Made by a program: the position numbers and the translations under genes. 64,000 nucleotides of DNA from NCBI RefSeq assembly GCF_014648895.1, contig NZ_BMRZ01000017.1, positions 62,001 through 126,000 of the forward strand, read 5' to 3'. The notes under the pieces were generated by a model. The model saw only the letters and a list, made by a program, of their open reading frames with translations, ran no database searches and was not told where the DNA came from. Positions 57,972-64,000 of this stretch are shown in pieces. This DNA is from Streptomyces tanashiensis. GTDB lineage: Bacteria; Actinomycetota; Actinomycetes; Streptomycetales; Streptomycetaceae. Within the stretch, counting starts at the first letter, position 1, and the number at the start of each line of letters is the position of its first letter.

Positions 57972-59000
57972 GTGGATCCCGTCGCCGCCCTGAACCGCAT
58001 CGCGTTCCTCCTGGAACGCGCCCAGGCCCCCGGCTACCGGGCGCGGGCCTTCCGTACGGCCTCCGCCGCCGTCGCCGCCCTGCCGGAGGGCGAGGCGGCC
58101 CGGCGCGCGGCGGCGGGCACCCTGGAGTCCCTGAAGGGCGTCGGCCCGAAGACGGCGGCGGTGGTGCGCGAGGCCCTGGAGGGCCGGGTGCCGGAGTACC
58201 TGGCGCACCTGGAGGAGGAGCTGGAGGCCTCCCTGGGGCCGGCGGAGGCGGACGGCCGGGGCGGTGAGGCGCTGCGGGCGGCCCTGCGCGGCGACTGCCA
58301 CCTGCACTCGGACTGGTCCGACGGCGGCGCCACGATCGAGGCCATGGGGCGTGCCGCGGCGGCGCTCGGCCACGAGTGGGCGGTCCTCACCGACCACTCG
58401 CCGCGGCTCACGGTGGCGCGGGGCCTGTCCCCCGAGCGCCTGCGGGAGCAACTGGACGTGGTGGCGCGGCTCAACGAGGAGTGGGCGCCCTTCAGGCTCC
58501 TGACCGGGATCGAGTGCGACATCCTGGAGGACGGCTCGCTCGACCAGGAGCCGGAGCTGCTCGCGCGCCTGGATCTGGTGGTCGGCTCGGTCCACTCGAA
58601 GCTCCGGATGGACGCCCGGTCGATGACCCGCCGCCTCGAACGGGCCGTGCGGGACCCGCTGATGGACGTGCTCGGGCATTGCACCGGACGCCTGGTGGCG
58701 GGCGGGCGGCTGCGGCCGGAGTCCGAGTTCGACGCGGAGCGCGTCTTCGCCGCCTGTGCCGAGTCGGGGACCGCGGTGGAGATCAACAGCCGCCCGGAGC
58801 GCCTCGATCCGCCGCGCCGGCTGCTGCGGGCGGCGGTCGCGGCGGGGACGTACTTCGCCGTCGACACGGACGCCCACGCGCCCGGTCAGCTGGAGTGGCA
58901 GATCCTGGGCTGCGCCCGGGCCGAGGAGTGCGGGGTCCCGGCGGACCGGGTGATCAACACCTGGCCCGCGGAACGTCTCCTGGCGTGGGCGGCGGCCTGA
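57972..59000 (+). CDS. HhH-PHP domain protein (PolX-like phosphoesterase without a polymerase domain)
   Basis: A 342-aa protein. Residues ~1-95 contain PolX-like helix-hairpin-helix segments (ALNRIAFLLERAQAPGYRARAF; LESLKGVGPKTAAVVREALEG). Residues ~112-340 form a complete PHP phosphoesterase: DCHLHSDWSDGG, LTDHSPRL, GIECDILEDG, VVGSVHSKLR, LGHCTGR, EINSRPERLD, DTDAHAP, which supplies the trinuclear metal site. The polymerase-beta nucleotidyltransferase core of PolX is absent, so this is a stand-alone nuclease/phosphatase. GTG at 57972 follows AGGAGG, which overlaps the end of the phosphatase gene, so translation is likely coupled. Confidence 0.9.
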   Translation: MDPVAALNRIAFLLERAQAPGYRARAFRTASAAVAALPEGEAARRAAAGTLESLKGVGPKTAAVVREALEGRVPEYLAHLEEELEASLGPAEADGRGGEALRAALRGDCHLHSDWSDGGATIEAMGRAAAALGHEWAVLTDHSPRLTVARGLSPERLREQLDVVARLNEEWAPFRLLTGIECDILEDGSLDQEPELLARLDLVVGSVHSKLRMDARSMTRRLERAVRDPLMDVLGHCTGRLVAGGRLRPESEFDAERVFAACAESGTAVEINSRPERLDPPRRLLRAAVAAGTYFAVDTDAHAPGQLEWQILGCARAEECGVPADRVINTWPAERLLAWAAA

Positions 59001-59012
59001 GCCGGGGACGGG

Positions 59013-60410
59013 TCAGGCGCGCTGCCAGACCGTGGTCGCGTTGCAGAACTCGCGGATGCCGTGGCCGGAGAGCTCGCGGCCGTACCCCGAGCGCTTGATC
59101 CCGCCGAAGGGGAGCGCGGGATGCGAGGCCGTCATGCCGTTGACGAAGACACCGCCCGCCTCCAGGTCGCGGACGAAGAACGCGACGTCGTCCGCGGAGC
59201 GCGTCCACACATTGGAACTGAGGCCGAACGGCGAGTCGTTGGCGACGGCCACGGCCTCCTCGATGTCGCTGACCGGGTAGACCGTGGCGACCGGGCCGAA
59301 CGCCTCCTCCTGGTGGATCCGCATCTCCGGGGTGATGCCGGTGAGGACCGTGGGCCGGTAGTACCAGCCGTTCCGGAGCGCCGGCTCCTCGGGACGGTGC
59401 CCGCCGCACAGGGCGGTGGCTCCCCGCTCCACGGCGTCGTCGACGAGGGCCTCCAGGTCGGCGCGGCCCTGCTCGGTGGCGAGGGGGCCGACGTCGGTGG
59501 ACTCGTCGAGGGGGTCGCCGACGGTGAGGGCGTTCATGGCGGCGGTGAAGCGCTCCGAGAAGTCGTCGTACACGTCCTGGTGGACGATGAACCGCTTGGC
59601 GGCGATGCAGGACTGGCCGTTGTTCTGCACGCGCGCGGTGACGGCGGTCTTCACGGCCCCGACGATGTCGGCGGAGGGCATCACGATGTACGGGTCGCTG
59701 CCGCCGAGCTCCAGGACGGTCTTCTTCACCTCGTCGCCCGCGACGGCGGCGACGGCCCGCCCGGCCGGTTCGCTGCCGGTGAGGGTGGCGGCCACCACCC
59801 GGGGGTCCCGGAGGACGCCCTCGACCTCGCGGGAGCCGATGAGGAGGGTCTGGAAGCAGCCGTCGGGATAGCCGGCGCGGCGGAAGAGGTCGCCCAGGTA
59901 GAGCGCGGTCCTCGGCACGTTGGAGGCGTGTTTGAGGAGGCCGGTGTTGCCCGCCATCAGCGCGGGCGCGGCGAAGCGGATCACCTGCCACAGGGGGAAG
60001 TTCCACGGCATGACGGCGAGGATCGGGCCGAGCGGCCTGTAGTGGACCCGGGCCACGTCGGCGCCGGAGTCCTGGACGTCGCTCTCGGCCGGGTGCTCGT
60101 CGGCGAGCAGCTCCTCGGCGTGCTTGGCGTACCAGCGCATGGCCTTGGCGCACTTGGCGGCCTCCGCGCGGGAGGCCGCGATCGGCTTGCCCATCTCGGT
60201 GGTCATGGTGCGGGCGATGTCGTCGGTGTCCTCGTCGAGGAGGGTCGCGGCGGCCCGCATGAGCCGGGCGCGTTCGGCGAAGGGGGTCGTGCGGTACTGG
60301 CGGTACGCCTCGTGCGCGGCGGCGACGCGCCGCTCGACCTCCTCGGGCCCGTGGGCCTCGTAGGTGCGCAGCGTCTCGCCGGTCGCGGGGTTCACGCTGG
60401 CGATGCCCAT
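59013..60410 (-). CDS. gabD1: NAD(P)-dependent succinate-semialdehyde dehydrogenase family protein
   Basis: A 465-aa aldehyde dehydrogenase. The N-terminus (SVNPATGETLRTYEAH), the segment RYQPLGPILAVMPWNFPLW-like (here HYRPLGPILAVMPWNFPLW), LLKHASNVP, the catalytic glutamate in KKTVLELGGSDPYIV, and the catalytic cysteine in NNGQSCIAAKRF match the short actinobacterial GabD1 type. It oxidises succinic semialdehyde to succinate, usually with NADP+, in 4-aminobutyrate and related catabolism; other aldehydes are possible. No GABA transaminase is nearby. It converges on the HhH-PHP gene with a 12-base gap. ATG at 60410 starts the conserved N-terminus. Confidence 0.92.
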   Translation of the reverse strand: MGIASVNPATGETLRTYEAHGPEEVERRVAAAHEAYRQYRTTPFAERARLMRAAATLLDEDTDDIARTMTTEMGKPIAASRAEAAKCAKAMRWYAKHAEELLADEHPAESDVQDSGADVARVHYRPLGPILAVMPWNFPLWQVIRFAAPALMAGNTGLLKHASNVPRTALYLGDLFRRAGYPDGCFQTLLIGSREVEGVLRDPRVVAATLTGSEPAGRAVAAVAGDEVKKTVLELGGSDPYIVMPSADIVGAVKTAVTARVQNNGQSCIAAKRFIVHQDVYDDFSERFTAAMNALTVGDPLDESTDVGPLATEQGRADLEALVDDAVERGATALCGGHRPEEPALRNGWYYRPTVLTGITPEMRIHQEEAFGPVATVYPVSDIEEAVAVANDSPFGLSSNVWTRSADDVAFFVRDLEAGGVFVNGMTASHPALPFGGIKRSGYGRELSGHGIREFCNATTVWQRA

Positions 60411-60520
60411 GACGTGCCTCCTCTGTCATCGGCCCCCACCTGCAACCTTCCGCTCCCTGGGCGTCGGCGCAACAGGGGCGGGGCGGTGGGGTGACCTGCC
60501 CGCCGGTCCGGGGCGCGGAG

Positions 60521-61180
60521 TCAGGCGGTGAGCCAGGCCAGGGCGCCGGAGAGGTGGGCCCGGAACGCCGGGTCGAGGTAGGCCTCCGAGGCGTGCCCGA
60601 GCGCGGTGAAGAAGAAGCGGCCCCGGTCGATCTCCCGGCACCAGACGAGCGGGTGGTCGTCGCCGTGGGTGCCGCCCCGGTACGTGGACTCGTCGGCCCG
60701 GGCCAGGATCCGGACGCCGGCGGCCCGCGGGTCGGACGTGAAGTTGTACCACTCGTCGGTCCAGGACCAGCGGTCCGGGAGCGGGGCGGTCGACGGGTGG
60801 TCGTGGGTGTCCACGAGGACGCGGCCCGGCTGGATCTCGGGGTGGCCGTCGAACCGGGTGCCGAGCAGTTCGCCGTAGAAGGGCCAGTCCGGTTCGGCGT
60901 TGGCGGCGGCGTGCACGGCGAGGAGCGAGCCGCCGCCCCGGAGGTACGCCTCGAGGGCGGTGCGCTCCTCGGGCGCCAGGACGTTCCCGGTCGTGGACAG
61001 CAGGACGACGACGGCGCACCGGCCGAGCCGCTCGGGGGTCAGGACGCCCGGATCCCCGGTGGTCTCGGCGGCCCGTCCGAGCTCCCGCGCCAGTTCGGCG
61101 AGGGCGGCGGCGGCGGCGGGGATCGAGTCGTGGCGGTATCCCGCCGTACGGGTGCAGATCAGGACGTCGGCGGTGGGCAC
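60521..61180 (-). CDS. ThuA-like domain protein (class I glutamine-amidotransferase-like fold)
   Basis: A 219-aa protein of the ThuA (trehalose-utilisation) family: VLICTRTAGYRHDSIPAAAAALAELA at the start, GGSLLAVHAAANAEPDWPFYGELLGTRFDGHP in two blocks in the middle, PLVWCREIDRGRFFFTALGHASEAYLD near the end. The family has a flavodoxin/GATase-like fold and is tied to sugar catabolism. The GTG at 61180 starts the first beta strand. The upstream region has a perfect GAAAGCGCTTTC palindrome (61286-61297) of the type bound by LacI-family sugar regulators. It is divergent from the DUF3626 gene. Confidence 0.88.
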   Translation of the reverse strand: MPTADVLICTRTAGYRHDSIPAAAAALAELARELGRAAETTGDPGVLTPERLGRCAVVVLLSTTGNVLAPEERTALEAYLRGGGSLLAVHAAANAEPDWPFYGELLGTRFDGHPEIQPGRVLVDTHDHPSTAPLPDRWSWTDEWYNFTSDPRAAGVRILARADESTYRGGTHGDDHPLVWCREIDRGRFFFTALGHASEAYLDPAFRAHLSGALAWLTA

Positions 61181-61285
61181 GCGGCGGACTCCAGGGGCTG
61201 TACGGGACGGGGACGGGCCGCGGGGAGGCCGGAGGACGTACCGGACGGAGGCAGGGAGTGGCGGAGAAGGCCGGAAATCACGGGG

Positions 61286-61297
61286 GAAAGCGCTTTC
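61286..61297. promoter_or_regulatory. LacI-type operator GAAAGCGCTTTC
   Basis: A perfect 12-bp palindrome with central GCGC, extended by GG and CC one base further out on each side. LacI-family repressors commonly recognise sites of this form. It lies 106 bases upstream of the ThuA-like gene and 70 bases upstream of the DUF3626 gene, so it could control either. Confidence 0.55.
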
Positions 61298-61366
61298 TCC
61301 GCCGCCCTGACCGTATCCGCCGAAAACCCCGGGCCGCAACCCCCTCCGCTCCGCCACACTGCCCCG

Positions 61367-62182
61367 ATGACACCCCTCCACGCTCACGCCCGGCGGGCCC
61401 TCGCCCATGTGGCCGACCGCTCCACCGGCTCGCCGCTCGACCCGACTCTGCGGGTCACCCTCAACTTCCACCCGCACTTCCTCCACCGGCTCGCGGACGA
61501 GGGCGTCTACCGCTCCCAGTTCGCCACCGGCACCGGCAACGGCGGCCTGACCGCCCGCCCCGGCGGCGACCGTTGGCGCTGGGAGAGCCGCATCTTCGGC
61601 GGGGCCTACGACGAGGCTCCGGCGGAGGCGCGCCCGGTCTACGGCGCCCTGGACTTCCGCCGCCGGTCCTTCGGCGCGGCTCCGCGCTTCGGCTCCGCCC
61701 ATCTGCGGCTCGCCGCGCCGGCCCTGGAGCGCGCGACCTTCTGCTATCCCGACAGCTTCCTGGAGCCGGGCGACTTCGGCGTCGCGTCCCGGATGCGTCT
61801 GATCGGCCTCGCGGAGGCCGACGAGAAGGATCCGCTCGACGACTACATCGAGGCGCAGGTCCACGGCCCGGTCGTGATCGGTCGGGACGTGGAGGCGCTG
61901 GTCCTGGACCCGAGCCACCGCGGCACCGAGGTGGAGGAGGCCGCGCGGCGGCTGCCGTGTCCGGTGGAGTGGCACGCGGGATTCCGCGTCTCCGTCGAGG
62001 AGCTGCGGCGGCACCCCGGCTTCCGGGGGCCCGCGTACGTGGAGCTCGCGGCGCTGATCGCCGTGGACGGCCGGCTCGACCCCCGGATCGTGCAGGAGGC
62101 GGCCGCGTCCGGCCGGTACGACCAGCAGGACGTGAAGAAGGTCTGGCACTGCCTGGCCCGCTTCGGCGCCCCCGCCGGCTGA
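61367..62182 (+). CDS. DUF3626 family protein
   Basis: A 271-aa soluble protein. Conserved segments include LNFHPHFLHRLADEGVYRSQFATGTGNGGL, split in two blocks at ~28-60, then WRWESRIFGGAYD, YGALDFRRRSFGAAPRFGSAHLRL (two blocks, ~92-115) and DYIEAQVHGPVVIGRDVEALVLDPS (~165-190). This is the DUF3626 pattern. No characterised activity is known to me; the H, D, R and E residues in these motifs suggest an enzyme. ATG at 61367. It stands alone, divergent from the ThuA-like gene and followed by the regulated class II aldolase gene. Confidence 0.85.
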   Translation: MTPLHAHARRALAHVADRSTGSPLDPTLRVTLNFHPHFLHRLADEGVYRSQFATGTGNGGLTARPGGDRWRWESRIFGGAYDEAPAEARPVYGALDFRRRSFGAAPRFGSAHLRLAAPALERATFCYPDSFLEPGDFGVASRMRLIGLAEADEKDPLDDYIEAQVHGPVVIGRDVEALVLDPSHRGTEVEEAARRLPCPVEWHAGFRVSVEELRRHPGFRGPAYVELAALIAVDGRLDPRIVQEAAASGRYDQQDVKKVWHCLARFGAPAG

Positions 62183-62191
62183 TCCATTGTC

Positions 62192-62213
62192 GTATCGGAT
62201 ACATCTCTGTATC
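62192..62213. promoter_or_regulatory. Overlapping GTATC/GATAC palindromes (TetR-type operator) before the class II aldolase gene
   Basis: Three half-sites alternate: GTATC (62192-62196), GATAC (62198-62202) and GTATC (62209-62213). They form GTATC-G-GATAC and a second perfect repeat GATACA-TCTC-TGTATC (62198-62213). The site is 53 bases upstream of the aldolase start and may be bound by the TetR-family protein encoded just beyond that gene. Confidence 0.65.
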
Positions 62214-62265
62214 TTTTGGCGCGCCGAGCCCCACCTCCGCCCCCTCCGCTCATCGAGGAGCCGCC

Positions 62266-63072
62266 ATGAGCACCGTGCCGCCCGCTCTCGCCGCCGCCGT
62301 CGGGCCGCTGCCCGAAGGCGCGATCGTGCCGCTGCCGCCCACCTTCGAGTCCGTCGAGGAGGAACGCCGCCACCGCAAGGAGCAGCTGGCCGCCGGGTTC
62401 CGGATCTTCGGGAGGTTCGGCTTCTCGGAGGGCGTCGCCGGGCACATCACCGTCCGCGACCCCGGCGACCCGAACGCCTTCTGGGTCAACCCGTTCGGCA
62501 TGAGCTTCACCCAGATCAAGGCCTCGGACCTGATCCTGGTGGACCACGAGGGGAACGTCCTCGAAGGACGCCGGCCGGTGAACCGGGCCGCGTTCGTCAT
62601 CCACTCGCGGGTCCACGCCGCCCGCCCCGACGCGGTCGCCGCCGCGCACTCGCACTCCTTGCACGGCAAGGCCTTCTCCAGCCTCGGCATCCCGCTCGAC
62701 CCGATCACGCAGGACGCCTGCGCGTTCTTCGAGGACCACGGGATCTACGACGACTACCGGGGCGTGGTGAACGAGACGGAGGAGGGCGAGCGGGTCGCCA
62801 AGGCCCTCGGCGACTTCAAGGCGGTCATCCTCAAGAACCACGGGCTGCTCACGGTCGGCCACTCCGTCGCCGAGGCCGTGTGGTGGTTCGTCACCATGGA
62901 GCGCTCCTGCCAGGCGCAGCTCCTCGCGATGGCGGCGGGCACCCCGCAGCTCATCGACCGGGAGACGGCCCTGCTCACCCGGGGACAGATCGGCGGGCAC
63001 CTGGCCGGCTGGTTCCAGGCGCGCCCGCTGTGGGATCAGATCACCGCGTCCGACCCCGACCTGTTCGACTGA
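62266..63072 (+). CDS. Class II aldolase/adducin family protein
   Basis: A 268-aa metal-dependent aldolase-fold protein. GHITVRDPGDPNAFWVNPFGMSF (two blocks, ~61-83), then SRVHAARPDAVAAAHSHS with the zinc-type histidines (AAHSHSLHG), and LKNHGLLTVGHSVAEAVWWF with the third histidine. Such proteins act on phosphorylated or free hydroxy-aldehydes; bacterial members without L-fuculose context have mixed substrates. The ATG at 62266 follows GAGGAG. A strong operator-like array lies upstream and a TetR-family gene converges on its 3' end with a 37-base overlap, so regulation by that protein is likely. Confidence 0.92.
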   Translation: MSTVPPALAAAVGPLPEGAIVPLPPTFESVEEERRHRKEQLAAGFRIFGRFGFSEGVAGHITVRDPGDPNAFWVNPFGMSFTQIKASDLILVDHEGNVLEGRRPVNRAAFVIHSRVHAARPDAVAAAHSHSLHGKAFSSLGIPLDPITQDACAFFEDHGIYDDYRGVVNETEEGERVAKALGDFKAVILKNHGLLTVGHSVAEAVWWFVTMERSCQAQLLAMAAGTPQLIDRETALLTRGQIGGHLAGWFQARPLWDQITASDPDLFD

Positions 63073-63698
63073 CCCGCGGGTCCCCGACCGGGGACCTCGC
63101 GCGTCGTCGCCTCCAGGAGCGGGGCGAGGAACTGCCGTTCCAGGGTGCCGGGCGGCAGCTCGGCCGGCTCGACGTAGCTCTGCGCGAGTCCGCCCTCGCG
63201 CAGAGCGATGAGGAGGCGCGCGAACCGGTCGGCCTCCACGGTCAGTTCGCGTCCGGCCCGGCGCAGGACGAGGGTGAGGCCACGGGCGATCTCGGTCCGC
63301 AGCCGCTCGTCGTGGCGCGCGAGGACCCAGGCGGCCTGCGGGTCACGGATGGCGTGCAGGGTGAACTCGGTGGTGACGAGGTACCAGTCCCGCTCGTCCG
63401 GTTCGACCCGGCCGGCGAGCTCCGCGAGCCGCGTGAGGGTGTACTCCTCGGGGGTCAGCGCGTCGATGGACTCGGCGAGGCGCCGAACCGTCCGCTCGCT
63501 GTGCTCGTCGAAGAGGGCGAGGAAGAGCTCCTCCTTGCTCGCGAAGTTCGAGTAGTACGCCCCGCGCGTGTAGCCGGCGCGCTCGCAGATCTGCTCGATG
63601 GTCGTCGCGTGGAAGCCGTGCTCGGCGAAGGTTTCCAGGGCTGCCTTCAGGAGCGCCGCGCGGGTGCGGGGCCGTCGCCTGGTGACACCTTTCGGCAC
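63036..63698 (-). CDS. TetR-family transcriptional regulator
   Basis: A ~220-aa repressor. The N-terminal helix-turn-helix reads RAALLKAALETFAEHGFHATTIEQICERAGYTRGAYYSNFASKEELFLALFDEH, given here as one helix set with recognition segment TRGAYYSNF at about residues 45-53; the rest is a helical ligand-binding domain. GTG at 63698 follows AGGAGGA; the long N-terminal extension beyond it is not needed. Its 3' end overlaps the convergent class II aldolase gene by 37 bases. The GTATC/GATAC array before that gene is the probable operator. It is divergent from the FHA gene with 100 bases between. Confidence 0.9.
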   Translation of the reverse strand: MPKGVTRRRPRTRAALLKAALETFAEHGFHATTIEQICERAGYTRGAYYSNFASKEELFLALFDEHSERTVRRLAESIDALTPEEYTLTRLAELAGRVEPDERDWYLVTTEFTLHAIRDPQAAWVLARHDERLRTEIARGLTLVLRRAGRELTVEADRFARLLIALREGGLAQSYVEPAELPPGTLERQFLAPLLEATTREVPGRGPAGQSNRSGSDAVI

Positions 63699-63786
63699 GG
63701 GTGCGTCCTCCTCGTTCGGGCCGCTCGCGCGGCGGACGCCCACCTTACCGGCGTCCGCTTCCCGGGCGGCGAGGTGCGCCCGCGGA

Positions 63787-63792
63787 TAAAAT
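63787..63792 (+). promoter_or_regulatory. -10 element TAAAAT with probable leaderless start
   Basis: TAAAAT lies six bases before the ATG at 63799, so transcription would begin at or next to the start codon. No ribosome-binding sequence separates the two. A clear -35 hexamer is not seen. Confidence 0.5.
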
Positions 63793-63798
63793 TCACGC

Positions 63799-64000
63799 AT
63801 GGCAGAGCGGCCCGTAGTGCCCGCGGCGCCCGATCTGGTCCTCGAGATCGACGGGGACGCGATGCTCATGACCCCGAGCCGCGTCTATCGCATCGGGCGC
63901 GACCCCAGCAGCGACATCGTGCTCGCGGACGCCCGGGCGTCCTGGCACCACGCGGTGCTCAGCGCCGGCGGCGGCCACTGGACCCTGGTGGACGAGGGCA
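63799..64000 (+). CDS. FHA-domain protein, N-terminal part (runs off the window)
   Basis: Only 67 codons are present. After MAERPVVPAAPDLVLEIDGD the sequence SRVYRIGRDPSSDIVLADAR, then ASWHHAVLSAGGGHWTLVDEG is a forkhead-associated domain: the phosphothreonine-binding core IGRDPSSD and the S-x-x-H motif (SWHHA) are intact. In streptomycetes this N-terminus often belongs to FHA-ABC-transporter or similar large signalling proteins, but the remainder is outside the window. A binding partner phosphorylated by a Ser/Thr kinase is expected. The ATG at 63799 is probably translated from a leaderless mRNA. Confidence 0.8.
   Translation, partial: MAERPVVPAAPDLVLEIDGDAMLMTPSRVYRIGRDPSSDIVLADARASWHHAVLSAGGGHWTLVDEG

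Noticed and set aside
56171..58000. 609-residue minus-strand open frame opposite the PP2C phosphatase
   Set aside because: The plus strand has PAS, GAF, PP2C and HATPase motifs; the minus reading has none.

Overview
The window is a 64 kb piece of a very GC-rich actinobacterial chromosome, almost certainly Streptomyces. The evidence is the strong third-position GC bias, GTG and TTG starts, a two-domain geosmin synthase, an AfsR/SARP regulator, a large ATP-binding LuxR-type regulator, a PAS/GAF/PP2C/ATPase phosphatase and a single rare TTA (bldA) codon. I saw no rRNA, tRNA, CRISPR, insertion sequence or phage genes. Gene density is high: no gene-free stretch exceeds about 280 bases, and the longest (37594-37869) holds a decayed gene fragment.

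Layout. 1-7.3 kb: end of a peptidoglycan amidase, geosmin synthase, a small S4 RNA-binding protein, a conserved unknown and a 1057-aa AAA/LuxR regulator. 7.3-13.7 kb: an ACT protein and an acyl-CoA block (two thiolase-fold proteins that lack thiolase catalytic residues, a tandem DUF35 protein, an enoyl-CoA hydratase and a divergent acyl-CoA synthetase). 13.7-19.5 kb: a 1586-aa RHS/YD-repeat polymorphic toxin with a deaminase-like tip, followed by a candidate immunity gene. 19.5-32 kb: a tandem alpha/beta-hydrolase fusion, a pentapeptide protein, an oxidoreductase/ArsR pair, GNAT, phenylacetate-CoA ligase, VOC protein, another acyl-CoA synthetase, a secreted Ntn acylase and a cation/proton antiporter. 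32-38 kb: a MarR regulator divergent from a Ddn-hemerythrin fusion that carries a TTA codon, an acyl-CoA synthetase/nitronate monooxygenase operon, a secreted serine hydrolase and a LamG remnant. 38-44 kb: alpha/beta hydrolase, LysR, the kbl-tdh threonine catabolic pair and an FAD oxidoreductase. 43.8-44.6 kb: a visibly lower-GC patch with a small unknown and a frameshifted peptidoglycan-binding gene. 44.6-64 kb: a Ser/Thr kinase with TPRs, MpaB-type oxygenase, ion channel, YCII protein, PpnP, acyl-CoA dehydrogenase, siderophore-interacting protein, SARP regulator, PP2C phosphatase, HhH-PHP protein, succinate-semialdehyde dehydrogenase, ThuA protein, DUF3626 protein, class II aldolase with a TetR regulator, and the start of an FHA protein.

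How the genes fit together. The recurring theme is acyl- and aryl-CoA catabolism: four adenylate-forming ligases, acyl-CoA dehydrogenase, enoyl-CoA hydratase, thiolase-like/DUF35 proteins and nitronate monooxygenase. Two of these promoters share a 17-bp inverted repeat (TCTGA-N7-TCAGA), and two carry a match to the KstR half-site pattern TnnAACnnGTTnnA, which suggests one or two common regulons. The most novel element is the RHS toxin: its C-terminal 155 residues have an HAE and a C-x3-C motif of the cytidine-deaminase superfamily, next to an unrecognised 334-aa neighbour. All calls rest on reading the sequence; no database search was run.
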